Source: Kibdelosporangium aridum (GTDB taxonomy: Bacteria; Actinomycetota; Actinomycetes; Mycobacteriales; Pseudonocardiaceae). Taken from it: a stretch of DNA of 64,000 nucleotides. The position numbers and the translations under genes were made by a program. Under the pieces are notes generated by a model. That model was not told the DNA's origin, did no database searches, and saw only the letters and a list, made by a program, of their open reading frames with translations. The DNA lies in the NCBI RefSeq assembly GCF_900176515.1, contig NZ_FWXV01000007.1:186001-250000 (forward strand), given 5' to 3'. Below, piece after piece: positions 1-8,233 of the stretch; the stretch's first letter is position 1; each line of letters begins with the position of its first letter.

Positions 1-111
1 ACGAACCACTCTGAGGAATTGGTGATCCGGACCGACATCCGGGCGGGGAGCCCCAAGGACCCCACCAACCACTCCGAGGGTTTCGTCCTCCGGCGTTCGT
101 CGTTGATCTGA
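1..111 (+). CDS. C-terminal part of a short repeat peptide (putative precursor, copy 1)
   Basis: The open frame enters from the left edge and stops at 109-111. The visible 36 residues contain NHSEELVIRTD, then AGS, then NHSEGFVLRR. This matches the complete peptide at 209-310 almost motif for motif (EELVVRTD, AGG, HSEGLVVR), so the two are paralogues. Each peptide carries its own motif twice, E-E/G-L/F-V-x-R. The family is not one I recognise. Position just upstream of a C39-peptidase ABC exporter suggests a secreted or processed peptide; that is inference. The start lies outside the window and more copies may precede it. Confidence 0.6.
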   Translation, partial: TNHSEELVIRTDIRAGSPKDPTNHSEGFVLRRSSLI

Positions 112-208
112 TCTGGGTCCGAAGTAGTCGGGACGGATCCTCGAATGCGTGTTTTTCGCGATAGCGTGCGTCGTCCGGTGAAGATCCTTTCGGCGATGGG
201 AGACGCAG

Positions 209-310
209 ATGAGCAACGACGTCAACACCGAAGAGCTGGTCGTGCGCACCGACGTGACCGCTGGTGGCGCCGCCGACAACCAGCACTCCGAGGGCCTCGT
301 CGTGCGGTGA
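209..310 (+). CDS. Short 33-residue repeat peptide (putative exported precursor, copy 2)
   Basis: ATG at 209 is preceded by GGGAGA about six bases upstream. The peptide runs MSNDVNTEELVVRTD, then VTAGG, then AADNQHSEGLVVR. Its two halves repeat the motif (E)E/G-LVVR, and the copy ending at 111 has the same plan. The Gly-Gly at residues 19-20 falls between the halves, where a C39 peptidase could cut to leave a 13-residue product; copy 1 has Gly-Ser there. The stop overlaps the GTG start of the TPR gene (GTGA), so the genes are translationally coupled. It contains no Cys. Processing and any modification are inference. Confidence 0.65.
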   Translation: MSNDVNTEELVVRTDVTAGGAADNQHSEGLVVR

Positions 311-1335
311 CCACCGACGATGGGGTGGCCGTCCTCGCGCAGGCGAGGGCGGCCCTCGACTCTGGGGACCTGTCCAGCGCCAGAACCTTGGGCGAGCGCG
401 CGACCGAACTGCTGGCTGCCGAGTGCGGCGCCGAGCACCCGGACACCGCGAACGCCCAGTTGTTGATCGCCTCGGTGCACGAACAGTCCGGTAACTTCAC
501 CGAAGCCCGGCGAGCCGCGACCGCCGCCTTGTCCACTTTAGACAGATACGCCACCAACCCACTGCGCGCCGTAGCGGTCCTGCGGGTCCGCGCGGAGATC
601 GCGGTGGCCAATCTCGACCGGATCAGCGGTGATCTGCATGCCGCGCATGCCCGAATGACAAGGACACTGGAAAGCCTGGAACCGGGCGATCCTCTTTCCG
701 CCGGTGTGCACAACGTGCTCGGCATTGTCGGCAAGTTCACCGGCCAGTTCGACGAGGCCGAAGCGCATTACCACCGCGCGCTCGAGCTGCACGAGCCCAA
801 CTCGCTGGGTATGGCGGCGATTCTGCACAATCTCGGCGGGCTTGAGCACGAACGCGGCAGGCCGGAGGCCGGGATCCGGTGGGCGGAACGAGGGCTGGAA
901 ATCCGCCGGAACGTCCGGCCGCCCGATCATCCGGACATCGCCGCGGATTTGGGCGCGCTTGGATCGCTGTATCTGAGCGCCGGACGGCTCGATGATGCCG
1001 AAAGTGCCTTCCGCCAAGCGATCGAGATCTTCACCGCGGAGTACGAAATCGCGGTCGCGCGAGGAAATCTGGCACATCTGCAAGCTCGGCAAGGCCGGAT
1101 CGACCAGGCCGAGGAGAACTACCGCGCCGCGTTGGCAGGCAAGCAGAAAGCGCTCGGCGACGATCATCCGGACGTCGCGGTCACGTTCCACAACCTCGGC
1201 GTCCTGCTGTTCGACTCGGGACGGCAAGCCGAAGGACATGAGCTGGTCAACCGAGCGCACGACCTGCTCATCGCCCGGTTCCCGGCTGACCATCCGCGAG
1301 TCGTGGCCGTCGCACGAACCCTGGCCACGCTGTGA
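307..1335 (+). CDS. TPR-repeat protein of the peptide export locus
   Basis: About 342 residues of tandem tetratricopeptide repeats of the kinesin-light-chain type, with recurring units such as GQFDEAEAHYHRALEL, GRLDDAESAFRQAIEI and GRIDQAEENYRAALAG. There is no signal peptide or membrane segment, so it is predicted cytoplasmic. I chose GTG at 307 because it overlaps the stop of the 33-residue peptide and starts right at the TPR-like sequence; the longer upstream frame reads through the peptide gene in another frame. The 3' end overlaps the next start (GTGA at 1332). TPR proteins bind peptides or proteins, so binding of the small peptides or the exporter is plausible but unproven. Confidence 0.8.
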   Translation: MTTDDGVAVLAQARAALDSGDLSSARTLGERATELLAAECGAEHPDTANAQLLIASVHEQSGNFTEARRAATAALSTLDRYATNPLRAVAVLRVRAEIAVANLDRISGDLHAAHARMTRTLESLEPGDPLSAGVHNVLGIVGKFTGQFDEAEAHYHRALELHEPNSLGMAAILHNLGGLEHERGRPEAGIRWAERGLEIRRNVRPPDHPDIAADLGALGSLYLSAGRLDDAESAFRQAIEIFTAEYEIAVARGNLAHLQARQGRIDQAEENYRAALAGKQKALGDDHPDVAVTFHNLGVLLFDSGRQAEGHELVNRAHDLLIARFPADHPRVVAVARTLATL

Positions 1336-3476
1336 CCAAGAGGTTCCTCGTCCCGGAGGTCGTTCAGACGTCCGGAATGGACTGTGGACCCGCCGCACTG
1401 AGCTGTCTGCTACGCGGGTTCGGGATCATGGCAAGTTACGGGCGGCTGCGGGAAGCGTGCCAGACCGACGTGGACGGTACGTCGATCAACACCCTTGAGG
1501 ACACGGCTCGTCTGCTGGGCTTGGACGTGGTGCAGTTGATGGTGCCGCCGGAGCGCGTGGTGCGGCATCTGCCGGCGATCGTGGTGGTGCGACTCCCGAG
1601 CGGCATGCTGCATTTCGTTGTGGTCTGGCGGCAGCACGGGCGGTTCTTGCAGATCATGGACCCGGCAGTCGGCCGTCGTTGGGTGCGGGCGGACCGCTTC
1701 CTCGACGAGATCTACGTGCACACGCATCGGCTGCCGGACGGCGCGACGGTCCAAGGCGCCGTGCTGGTCCGGGTGAACGGTCTCGGGACGGTCGACTGGG
1801 ACCGATTGCCCGCTGACTTGCGCGCGGCGTTGACCGAGCCGCCTCCGCGGCCCCTGATCAAGATGATACGGCCGGTGCCGTGGGGAGTCCTTGCCCTGGC
1901 GGCCGTGTTGGCGGCCATCGGTGTCACGGTTGAAGCTTTGCTGTTCCGGGAAGTGATCAACGGCCGGTTCGGCCCGCTGCTCGGCCTCGTGGCCGGATTG
2001 TTTGTCCTGGAAACGCTTGTGGCGTTGGGCGCGGCGAAACTCGGGCGCGGGCTTGATCTTGGCCTCAGACGGATGCTGCTGGGCAGGCTGCCCTTGTTGC
2101 CGGACCGATACTTGCACAGCAGGCCGACCTCCGATCTCGCCGAACGCGCGCATCGGCTTCATCAACTGCGAGAGCTACCTGCACTCGGCACCGAGGTCGT
2201 GCGCACGCTCACTGAGATCGTCTCCGTCGTGGTGGCGATCGCGTTGATCGACTTCGGGTCCGCGTTGCCTGCCGTGATTGCGGCGGTGACCGCGGTCGGG
2301 GCTTCGCTGGCCGTCCATCCGGTGATCGCCGAGCGGGATTTGCGGCAACGCAGTCATTCCGGCGCGCTGGCGAGATTCTTCCTCGACGGAATGCTTGGTT
2401 TGACCACACTTCGCGCGCACACAGCCGAAGAGGTCGTGACCGCCGAACACGACAGGAGATTGCGGCACTGGGCGGCCAGCGGCCGTGCACTCGCCCGCGC
2501 GGTGGTCTCCGCCGAGGCACTGCAACGAATCTGTGGCGTGGGAGCGGCGGCTTGGCTTGTGTGGCAAGCGCGAGACCACGAACCCGCGACGTTCCTGCTG
2601 CTGGCCTTCTGGGCCGTTTCCTTGCCGACGCTCGCAGCGCGGCTGGGGCGGTTGACCAGGCAATGGCCCTGGCACCGGAACGTCACGCACAGACTGGTCG
2701 AACCACTCGCGGCGCCGCTGGAAAACCAGCCAGCCGAATCACAGCCACATGACCGCGGCGTATCGCTCACACTGCGGCAAGTCAGCGTGCTAGCCGGCGG
2801 GCACACCGTGTTGGACGGGCTGGATTTGACGGTTACAGCGGGCGAACGCATCGCGATCGTGGGCGCATCGGGATCGGGCAAGTCGACGCTCATCGGTCTG
2901 CTGCTTGGCTGGCAAGTGCCCGCCGGTGGCACCGTGCTCGTCGACGACGCACCACTTGACCCTGCCCTCTTGAGACAGTCGACGGCGTGGGTGGATCCGT
3001 CTGTGTGGCTGTGGAACACCTCGCTTGTCGACAACCTGCGATACGGCAATACCGTTTCCGACGTCACCCAGGCGATGGTCGAGGCCGAACTGGCCGCGAT
3101 CCGGGCTGACCAGTTGGGAGACGCGGGCGGACTGGTCTCCGGCGGCGAAGGACAACGCGTCCGGCTTGGTCGCGCTCTGCTGCGCTCGAACGTACGGCTG
3201 GTGCTGCTTGACGAGCCGTTCCGTGGTCTCGATCCGGCGCAACGCGACCGCATGCTCAGCCGCTTGGATGCCTGGTGGCCGGACGCGACCGTGCTGATGG
3301 TGACCCACGATGCCCGGGAAGCACTGACGTTCTCCCGGATGCTGGTGCTGGAGCGCGGCCGGATTGTGGAGGACGGCTCCCCCGCCTCATCCACACGGTT
3401 GCGACGGTTGGTCGAAGAGCAGACCGACTCGCGGGCGATGCTGGACGGCTGGCGCAAAATCGAGGTGGGCAGATGA
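1332..3476 (+). CDS. ABC exporter with N-terminal C39 peptidase domain
   Basis: A 714-residue fusion of three parts. Residues 1-125 form a C39 cysteine peptidase with the expected Gln12, Cys18 (QTSGMDCGPAAL), His94 and Asp110. Residues of about 175-460 are the membrane domain. Residues of about 478-690 are the ATPase, with Walker A GASGSGKS (513-520), signature VSGGEGQ, Walker B LVLLDE ending at Glu630, and an H-loop VTHD. Family members cleave leader peptides, usually after Gly-Gly or similar, while exporting bacteriocins or pheromones. It starts by overlapping the TPR stop and ends by overlapping the next ABC gene (ATGA). The likely substrates are the short peptides at the left edge. Confidence 0.9.
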   Translation: MTKRFLVPEVVQTSGMDCGPAALSCLLRGFGIMASYGRLREACQTDVDGTSINTLEDTARLLGLDVVQLMVPPERVVRHLPAIVVVRLPSGMLHFVVVWRQHGRFLQIMDPAVGRRWVRADRFLDEIYVHTHRLPDGATVQGAVLVRVNGLGTVDWDRLPADLRAALTEPPPRPLIKMIRPVPWGVLALAAVLAAIGVTVEALLFREVINGRFGPLLGLVAGLFVLETLVALGAAKLGRGLDLGLRRMLLGRLPLLPDRYLHSRPTSDLAERAHRLHQLRELPALGTEVVRTLTEIVSVVVAIALIDFGSALPAVIAAVTAVGASLAVHPVIAERDLRQRSHSGALARFFLDGMLGLTTLRAHTAEEVVTAEHDRRLRHWAASGRALARAVVSAEALQRICGVGAAAWLVWQARDHEPATFLLLAFWAVSLPTLAARLGRLTRQWPWHRNVTHRLVEPLAAPLENQPAESQPHDRGVSLTLRQVSVLAGGHTVLDGLDLTVTAGERIAIVGASGSGKSTLIGLLLGWQVPAGGTVLVDDAPLDPALLRQSTAWVDPSVWLWNTSLVDNLRYGNTVSDVTQAMVEAELAAIRADQLGDAGGLVSGGEGQRVRLGRALLRSNVRLVLLDEPFRGLDPAQRDRMLSRLDAWWPDATVLMVTHDAREALTFSRMLVLERGRIVEDGSPASSTRLRRLVEEQTDSRAMLDGWRKIEVGR

Positions 3477-4984
3477 CCGCCACCGCTTGGCGGCTGCTCG
3501 CTGCCTTCCTTGCAGCCCACACCGGCGCGTACGTCCTCTTTGTACTCTCTTGGATTGTTCTCGGGCGGGCCGCTTTGTCCGGCGGAGTCGACGGCGGTGA
3601 TTTCGCCGTATGGGCCGCGTTGCTCGCTGGGTCCGTGCCTTGTCACTTGGCCGCCACCTGGCTGCAGTCGACCATTTCGTTGCGGCTCGGTGGTTTGCTT
3701 CGTCAGCGGCTGGTCCGGGGAACGCTCGGCCTGGATCGGGACGAGTTGCGCGGCCAGGGCGTCGGCCGGTTGCTCGGGCGCGTGCTGGAAGTCGAAGCCG
3801 TGGAAAGCCTGGCGGTCGGCGGCGGGCTGCTTGGCCTCGTCGCGTGCGTCGAGCTGGTGATCGCGGGTGTGGCGCTCGGCACGGCCTCGGTGCCCACCAC
3901 GGTGTTCTTTGCCGTCTGGGTGGCCGTCACACTCGTTGTGGCACAACGGTATCTGCGGGCTCGGCAAGCCTGGACGACGTCCCGGCTGGAACTGACCGAC
4001 GACATCGTGGCCAAGATGCTGGGCCACCGCACCCGGCTGGCTCAGCAGGCCCCGTCGGAGTGGCACATCGGCGAAGAAAGTTCGCTGAACCGGTACGAGA
4101 ACCGCAGCAAGCAACTGGACCGTTGGCTGGTCGTCTTGTCGGCCGTGTGCACGCGCGGCTGGGTCGCCGTCGGTGTGGCCGGATTGTGGATCTCCACAAC
4201 CGATCTGGCCGTCGGGATCGGCGGGGTCGTGCTCGCCGCAGGCGCGTTGCGGAGTCTGACCGCCGGGTTGGGAGACATCGCGGACGCGTCCACCGCGTGG
4301 TCGAATTTGAGGCCGTTGATGAACACCAACCCCGATTCGCCGTCAACGGACGGCCCAATCGCTGGTGTTTCCCTGCTGCAAGCCGAGTCAGTGGCCTACC
4401 GTCCGGTCCTCAGTGGAGTGAGCCTACGGATCACGCCCGGCGAACGGCTCCTGATGGAAGGTGACTCCGGCAGCGGCAAGTCGACTCTCGCATCACTGCT
4501 GGCCGGATTGCGCAAGCCACACCAGGGAACCATCCTGCTGCACGGCCGTTCACTGCACGACATCGGAGAGCACCAGTGGCGGCAACGAGTTGTGCTGGCT
4601 CCGCAGTTCCACGAGAACCACCTGATGCTCGGCTCCCTAGCGTTCAACCTGTTGCTCGGCCGTGGCTGGCCCGCGACACCCGAGGACCTCGACGACGCAC
4701 AAGCCCTCTGCGAACAGCTCGGCCTCGGGCCGCTGCTGAGCCGGATGCCGTCCGGGCTGCACCAGATCGTCGGCGAGACCGGCTGGCAGCTCTCCCACGG
4801 CGAACGCAGCCTGGTGTTCCTGGCCAGAGCCCTGCTGCAAAACCCGGACGTGCTGATCCTGGACGAGACGCTCGGCGCGCTCGACCCCGGCACACAGCGT
4901 CAGGTGCTGACCGTGCTCGACAAGATCGAGCCCGCCCTGGTGCTGGTGCATCACGGCAGCAGCGGCTCCAGCGGTACGGCCTGA
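3473..4984 (+). CDS. ABC exporter, fused membrane and ATPase domains
   Basis: About 503 residues from the ATG at 3473, which overlaps the stop of the C39 transporter. The N-terminal 275 residues are hydrophobic and transporter-like. The ATPase carries Walker A GDSGSGKST (330-338), a signature LSHGERS and Walker B VLILDE. There is no peptidase domain, so it may pair with the C39 transporter as a heterodimer or act as a self-protection exporter; this is inference. The gene's last 34 bases overlap the convergent aminotransferase. The H-loop His is present in VLVHHGSSG close to the C-terminus. Confidence 0.85.
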   Translation: MTATAWRLLAAFLAAHTGAYVLFVLSWIVLGRAALSGGVDGGDFAVWAALLAGSVPCHLAATWLQSTISLRLGGLLRQRLVRGTLGLDRDELRGQGVGRLLGRVLEVEAVESLAVGGGLLGLVACVELVIAGVALGTASVPTTVFFAVWVAVTLVVAQRYLRARQAWTTSRLELTDDIVAKMLGHRTRLAQQAPSEWHIGEESSLNRYENRSKQLDRWLVVLSAVCTRGWVAVGVAGLWISTTDLAVGIGGVVLAAGALRSLTAGLGDIADASTAWSNLRPLMNTNPDSPSTDGPIAGVSLLQAESVAYRPVLSGVSLRITPGERLLMEGDSGSGKSTLASLLAGLRKPHQGTILLHGRSLHDIGEHQWRQRVVLAPQFHENHLMLGSLAFNLLLGRGWPATPEDLDDAQALCEQLGLGPLLSRMPSGLHQIVGETGWQLSHGERSLVFLARALLQNPDVLILDETLGALDPGTQRQVLTVLDKIEPALVLVHHGSSGSSGTA

Positions 4985-5778
4985 CGCGCTTGTTCCAGGA
5001 GATCTGCCAGCTCAGGATCCGGCTCGTACGTGACGTCGTCGATCGCGCCGATCAACGTCGGTCCGGCGATCGCGTTGCTCCGGAACGCACTCCGAAAAGA
5101 TCCTATATCCGATAGGAAAATGGCCCGTCGTTCATCGGCCACGCCCACAGTGCGCAATCCGGCGCGCAGGAGCGTCATCTCGATGCCGGGCAACGCGGGC
5201 GCGTCCGGCCAGATGACCTTTGAACCGTCGTAGAAGCCGACGTTCCAGACCGACCCTTCGGAGATCCGGCCGTCCGCCTCGACGAACAGCACATCGTCGT
5301 AACCAGCCTGCTGGGCCTGCCGTATCTCATGGAAGAGGCTGAACGTGCCGACGTGTTTGACCTCCGGCAGGTAGCGGCTGAAGACGCTGCTCCGCACGCG
5401 AGGCGGTGTTGACGGGCGGTGATGCATCGGCCGGACCGTGATCACGATGTCCGGCGGTTCGAGGCTGACGAGATTGCGCGAAGACGCGTTGCGCGCGAAC
5501 GCGGTGACTCGCACGTTCACGGGCAACTCGTGCCCCTGGATGGCTTGATGGACACGTTTGCGGACCATGTCGCCGTCAAGTCCGTGTCCGAAGACGATGC
5601 GGGCGTCCCGGTCGAGGCGTTCGAGGTGCAGCGTCAGCCCGCGCACGCCCTCGGGGTACACCGCGATCGCGGTGAAATGGCCGTAGTTGACCGATGCGAC
5701 CGTTTCCAGATCATCCCTGCTGTCATCCACATGCCGATCATTTATCGGCGCCCGGCAGGCGGAACAACCAGGGGCCAT
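4951..5778 (-). CDS. Class IV aminotransferase / 4-amino-4-deoxychorismate lyase-like protein
   Basis: A fold-type IV PLP enzyme. It contains NYGHFTAIAVYPEGVRGLTLHLERLDRDAR at the N-terminus (read as two blocks), a conserved GYDDVLFVEADGRISEGSVWNV segment and the C-terminal IGAIDDVTYEPDPEL segment. Relatives include branched-chain aminotransferases and aminodeoxychorismate lyase (PabC). pabB at 39880 is too far away to be evidence for folate. Start choice is uncertain: ATG at 5778 gives 275 residues, a GTG at 5730 gives 259 and is closer to the usual family start, and neither has a clear ribosome site. Its 3' end overlaps the convergent ABC gene. It contains one copy of the AT-rich 16-mer at 5101. 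Confidence 0.75.
   Translation of the reverse strand: MAPGCSACRAPINDRHVDDSRDDLETVASVNYGHFTAIAVYPEGVRGLTLHLERLDRDARIVFGHGLDGDMVRKRVHQAIQGHELPVNVRVTAFARNASSRNLVSLEPPDIVITVRPMHHRPSTPPRVRSSVFSRYLPEVKHVGTFSLFHEIRQAQQAGYDDVLFVEADGRISEGSVWNVGFYDGSKVIWPDAPALPGIEMTLLRAGLRTVGVADERRAIFLSDIGSFRSAFRSNAIAGPTLIGAIDDVTYEPDPELADLLEQARQAVPLEPLLP
5101..5116. repeat. AT-rich 16-mer, copy 1 (exact second copy at 51143)
   Basis: TCCTATATCCGATAGG lies inside the aminotransferase gene. With the next base, the arms TCCTAT and ATAGGA form a perfect inverted repeat around a five-base centre. The identical 16-mer occurs at 51143-51158 inside an unrelated hydrolase gene. Both stand out against GC-rich coding sequence. 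Confidence 0.7.
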
Positions 5779-5818
5779 GATGAGGTTGGTCTGACTAAAC
5801 AACCTGAGGAGGAGCGGC

Positions 5819-6781
5819 GTGCCTAAGGCAGTGCGGGTACGGCAGACCGGTGGACCGGAGGCCCTTGAGCTGGTGGACGTCGAGGTCCCGGCGCCCGGTG
5901 ACGGTGAGGTGGCCGTCGACGTCCAGGCGGCGGGCGTCAACTACATCGACACGTATCACCGCTCCGGCATGTATCCGCTGGAGACGCCGTTCGGGCTCGG
6001 CCTCGAAGGCGGGGGTGTCGTGACGGCGGTCGGCCCCGGAGTCACCGACCACAAAGTCGGCGACCGCGTGTCCTGGTACACCGTGCAGGGCAGCTACGCC
6101 GAGAAGCTCATACTTCCTACATCAGATGCGATATCTGTTCCTGATGGCGTCGATACGGACACCGCGGCGGCGCTGCTGCTTCAGGGTGTGACTGCGCATT
6201 ACTTGGTCGCGTCGACCTACGAGGTCAAGGAAGGCGACCCGATCCTGGTGCACGCTGCGGCCGGTGGCGTCGGCCTCCTGCTTGTCCAGCTGGCGAAGGC
6301 GCGCGGCGCCCGGGTGCTGGCGACAGTGTCCACGCCGGAGAAGGAGCAGCTCGCCCGCGAAGCCGGCGCCGACGAGGTGGTCGGTTACGAGGACTTCGAG
6401 AAGCACGCCCGTGAGTTCACCAACGGCGAGGGAATGGCCGCGGTTTACGACGGCGTCGGCAAGACGACGTTCGACGGCAGCCTCAAGAGCGTCCGGCGCC
6501 GCGGTTTCCTGGTGCTGTTCGGCGCGTCCAGCGGCGCCGTCCCCCCGGTCGACCCACAGCGGCTCAACGCGCAGGGGTCCATCTACCTGACCCGCCCGAC
6601 CAGCAAGGACTACTCAAGCCCCGAGGAAGTCCGTTGGCGGACCGCCGAACTGTTCAACGAAGTGAAGGCGGGCAAGCTGTCGGTCCGCATCGGAGGCCGC
6701 TACCCGCTCGGCGATGCCCGTAAGGCGCACGAAGACCTGCAGGCTCGCAAGACGACCGGCAAACTCCTGCTCATCCCGTGA
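5819..6781 (+). CDS. qor: NADPH:quinone reductase, zeta-crystallin type
   Basis: A 320-residue medium-chain dehydrogenase/reductase of the quinone oxidoreductase group. It has an N-terminal GroES-like part (AAGVNYIDTYHRSGMYP, then GLEGGGVV), a Rossmann motif HAAAGGVGLLLVQLAKARGA and the C-terminal end KTTGKLLLIP. The zinc-ligand cysteines of alcohol dehydrogenases are absent, as expected for this branch. It starts with GTG after a strong AGGAGGA ribosome site. It is divergent from the aminotransferase. The likely reaction is NADPH-dependent one-electron reduction of quinones in the cytoplasm; the natural substrate is unknown. Confidence 0.92.
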   Translation: MPKAVRVRQTGGPEALELVDVEVPAPGDGEVAVDVQAAGVNYIDTYHRSGMYPLETPFGLGLEGGGVVTAVGPGVTDHKVGDRVSWYTVQGSYAEKLILPTSDAISVPDGVDTDTAAALLLQGVTAHYLVASTYEVKEGDPILVHAAAGGVGLLLVQLAKARGARVLATVSTPEKEQLAREAGADEVVGYEDFEKHAREFTNGEGMAAVYDGVGKTTFDGSLKSVRRRGFLVLFGASSGAVPPVDPQRLNAQGSIYLTRPTSKDYSSPEEVRWRTAELFNEVKAGKLSVRIGGRYPLGDARKAHEDLQARKTTGKLLLIP

Positions 6782-6844
6782 CCGCACAACGTTCTGCGGA
6801 ATGACTAACCGCCGTGGGTCGCCGTCGGCGGCTCACGGCATACG

Positions 6845-7498
6845 TCACTGCACGGCGTCGAGGAGCTCGCCGACCGACGGGTCGTCCAGCGCTTCGACAA
6901 CGCACTGCCACAACTCCAGGTTCGCGGTCGCCCAGTGCGAGTACATCGACCGGGCTTCCGCGCTGTAGAAGTAGAAGCCTTCGTCGTGCTTGCCGCGCTG
7001 TTCGCCGACGATCTTGTTCGCCAGCTGGCTCAACGTGATGCCGTTCTCGCTGAGGTACCGGTGCGCGAGCATCACCGGCGTCACCGGCAACGCCTTGAAC
7101 AACGTGTCGGCGTCACTCAGCGCCTGCGCCTCCAACGAGATGTCGCGGTGCCGGGTGCGCATCTCCGCCTCGACGACGATGCGGTCGATCCACTCCGCGA
7201 CAGGTTCGTCGACGCCGGACTTGGCCAGGATCCGCATCCGCACGTCACGGCCCTCGGCCGCGTCGGAATTGCGCCGGACGATGTAGTTCAGGTCGTGCAC
7301 GAGGGCGGCGGTCTCGACAACCGCCGGATCGGACCCATTGGCCCGCGCGAACGCACCCGCCTTGGTCCTGACGAAGTGCACGTGGTGCCAGCCGTGGAAC
7401 GGCAGGTTCGCCGCGAACCGCTGACACAGCCGCCTCACCCGGCGTTCTACCTGCTCAACCGCCAGATCGCTGACCGAACCCAGCTTCTGACCAAGCAT
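6845..7498 (-). CDS. HD-domain phosphohydrolase
   Basis: 217 residues from the ATG at 7498, which follows a strong GGAGGAGGGA ribosome site. The HD-superfamily metal site is visible: HGWHHVHFVR with His38/His39, then ETAALVHDLNY with His68-Asp69, and later SDADTLFK. It resembles small HD hydrolases related to YedJ/PgpH-type domains that act on nucleotides or phosphodiesters; the substrate cannot be told. It is the last of three minus-strand genes (8234-9238, 7603-8232, this one). The 104-base gap before it means separate expression is possible. Confidence 0.8.
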   Translation of the reverse strand: MLGQKLGSVSDLAVEQVERRVRRLCQRFAANLPFHGWHHVHFVRTKAGAFARANGSDPAVVETAALVHDLNYIVRRNSDAAEGRDVRMRILAKSGVDEPVAEWIDRIVVEAEMRTRHRDISLEAQALSDADTLFKALPVTPVMLAHRYLSENGITLSQLANKIVGEQRGKHDEGFYFYSAEARSMYSHWATANLELWQCVVEALDDPSVGELLDAVQ

Positions 7499-7602
7499 CG
7501 GTCCCTCCTCCTCCGAGCCCCCGCGCAAGTGAAGGCATCGTAGGTGGTGAGACGCGATATGAGAGTAGTCATGATGACACTGAGACGGGTTTTGGCACCT
7601 TT

Positions 7603-8232
7603 CTACAAACGGTCGGCGAGATTGCCAAGGCGTTCCTCGACCGGCACATGCCTGCGGCTGACGTTGGTCGCCGGGTCGAACGACAGGCTCCAGCCGCGTA
7701 CCGGCCGTGACTTCACCAGGAAGGTCATCGTGCCGTCGGCGGCCTTCGGGATGCGGTGGAACTGGTCGGACAGCATGGTGCCCGCCTCGCCGGCCTCGCA
7801 CACTCCACTGTGCACCATCGTGGCCGACTTGATCACCAGGCCGTTGGCGTCCAGCTCGGCGTCAAACCGTTCGTGCACATAGCATCCACGCAGGATCGTG
7901 GTGCAGAAGTGGTACCGGTGGTTGTGCACCGAGTCGGCGTACCCGATCCGCCAGTCCCGCTGCGGCTTGTACTCGTGCAGCCAGAACGAGAACTTGTCGC
8001 CCGGTTGGTTGAGCAGGCACCACGCGAAGTGCGTGGTGGTCTCCCGTGACCGCGAGATGACCGCCGCGGCGACCTCCCCGGACAGGGTCTGCAGGTGGTG
8101 ACGTAGTTCGTCGCGTAACCCAGGCCGGTTCGCCCACTGGGTGAACCGGCCACTCACAGCCGTCCAGTCGGTGACGTCGGCGGCTCGCAGCTCGCCGGCC
8201 AGTTCGGCCAGCGCAGACAGCTCCGTTCGCAT
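7603..8232 (-). CDS. Cupin-like hypothetical protein
   Basis: 209 residues with no signal peptide or membrane segment. I do not recognise a named family. The sequence YADSVHNHRYHFCTTILRG looks like a cupin metal site (His-x-His followed by further His), and FHRIPKAADGTMTFLVKSRPVRGWSL reads like the second cupin motif. A small-molecule dioxygenase or sugar-acid-type cupin is possible, but the call rests on pattern only. Its start lies one base from the stop of the upstream membrane protein, so the two are probably co-translated. Confidence 0.6.
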   Translation of the reverse strand: MRTELSALAELAGELRAADVTDWTAVSGRFTQWANRPGLRDELRHHLQTLSGEVAAAVISRSRETTTHFAWCLLNQPGDKFSFWLHEYKPQRDWRIGYADSVHNHRYHFCTTILRGCYVHERFDAELDANGLVIKSATMVHSGVCEAGEAGTMLSDQFHRIPKAADGTMTFLVKSRPVRGWSLSFDPATNVSRRHVPVEERLGNLADRL

Positions 8233-8233
8233 T

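Noticed and set aside
2354..4114. Long minus-strand frame opposite the two ABC exporters
   Set aside because: Low-complexity Ser/Arg/Pro translation; both plus-strand genes have complete functional motifs.
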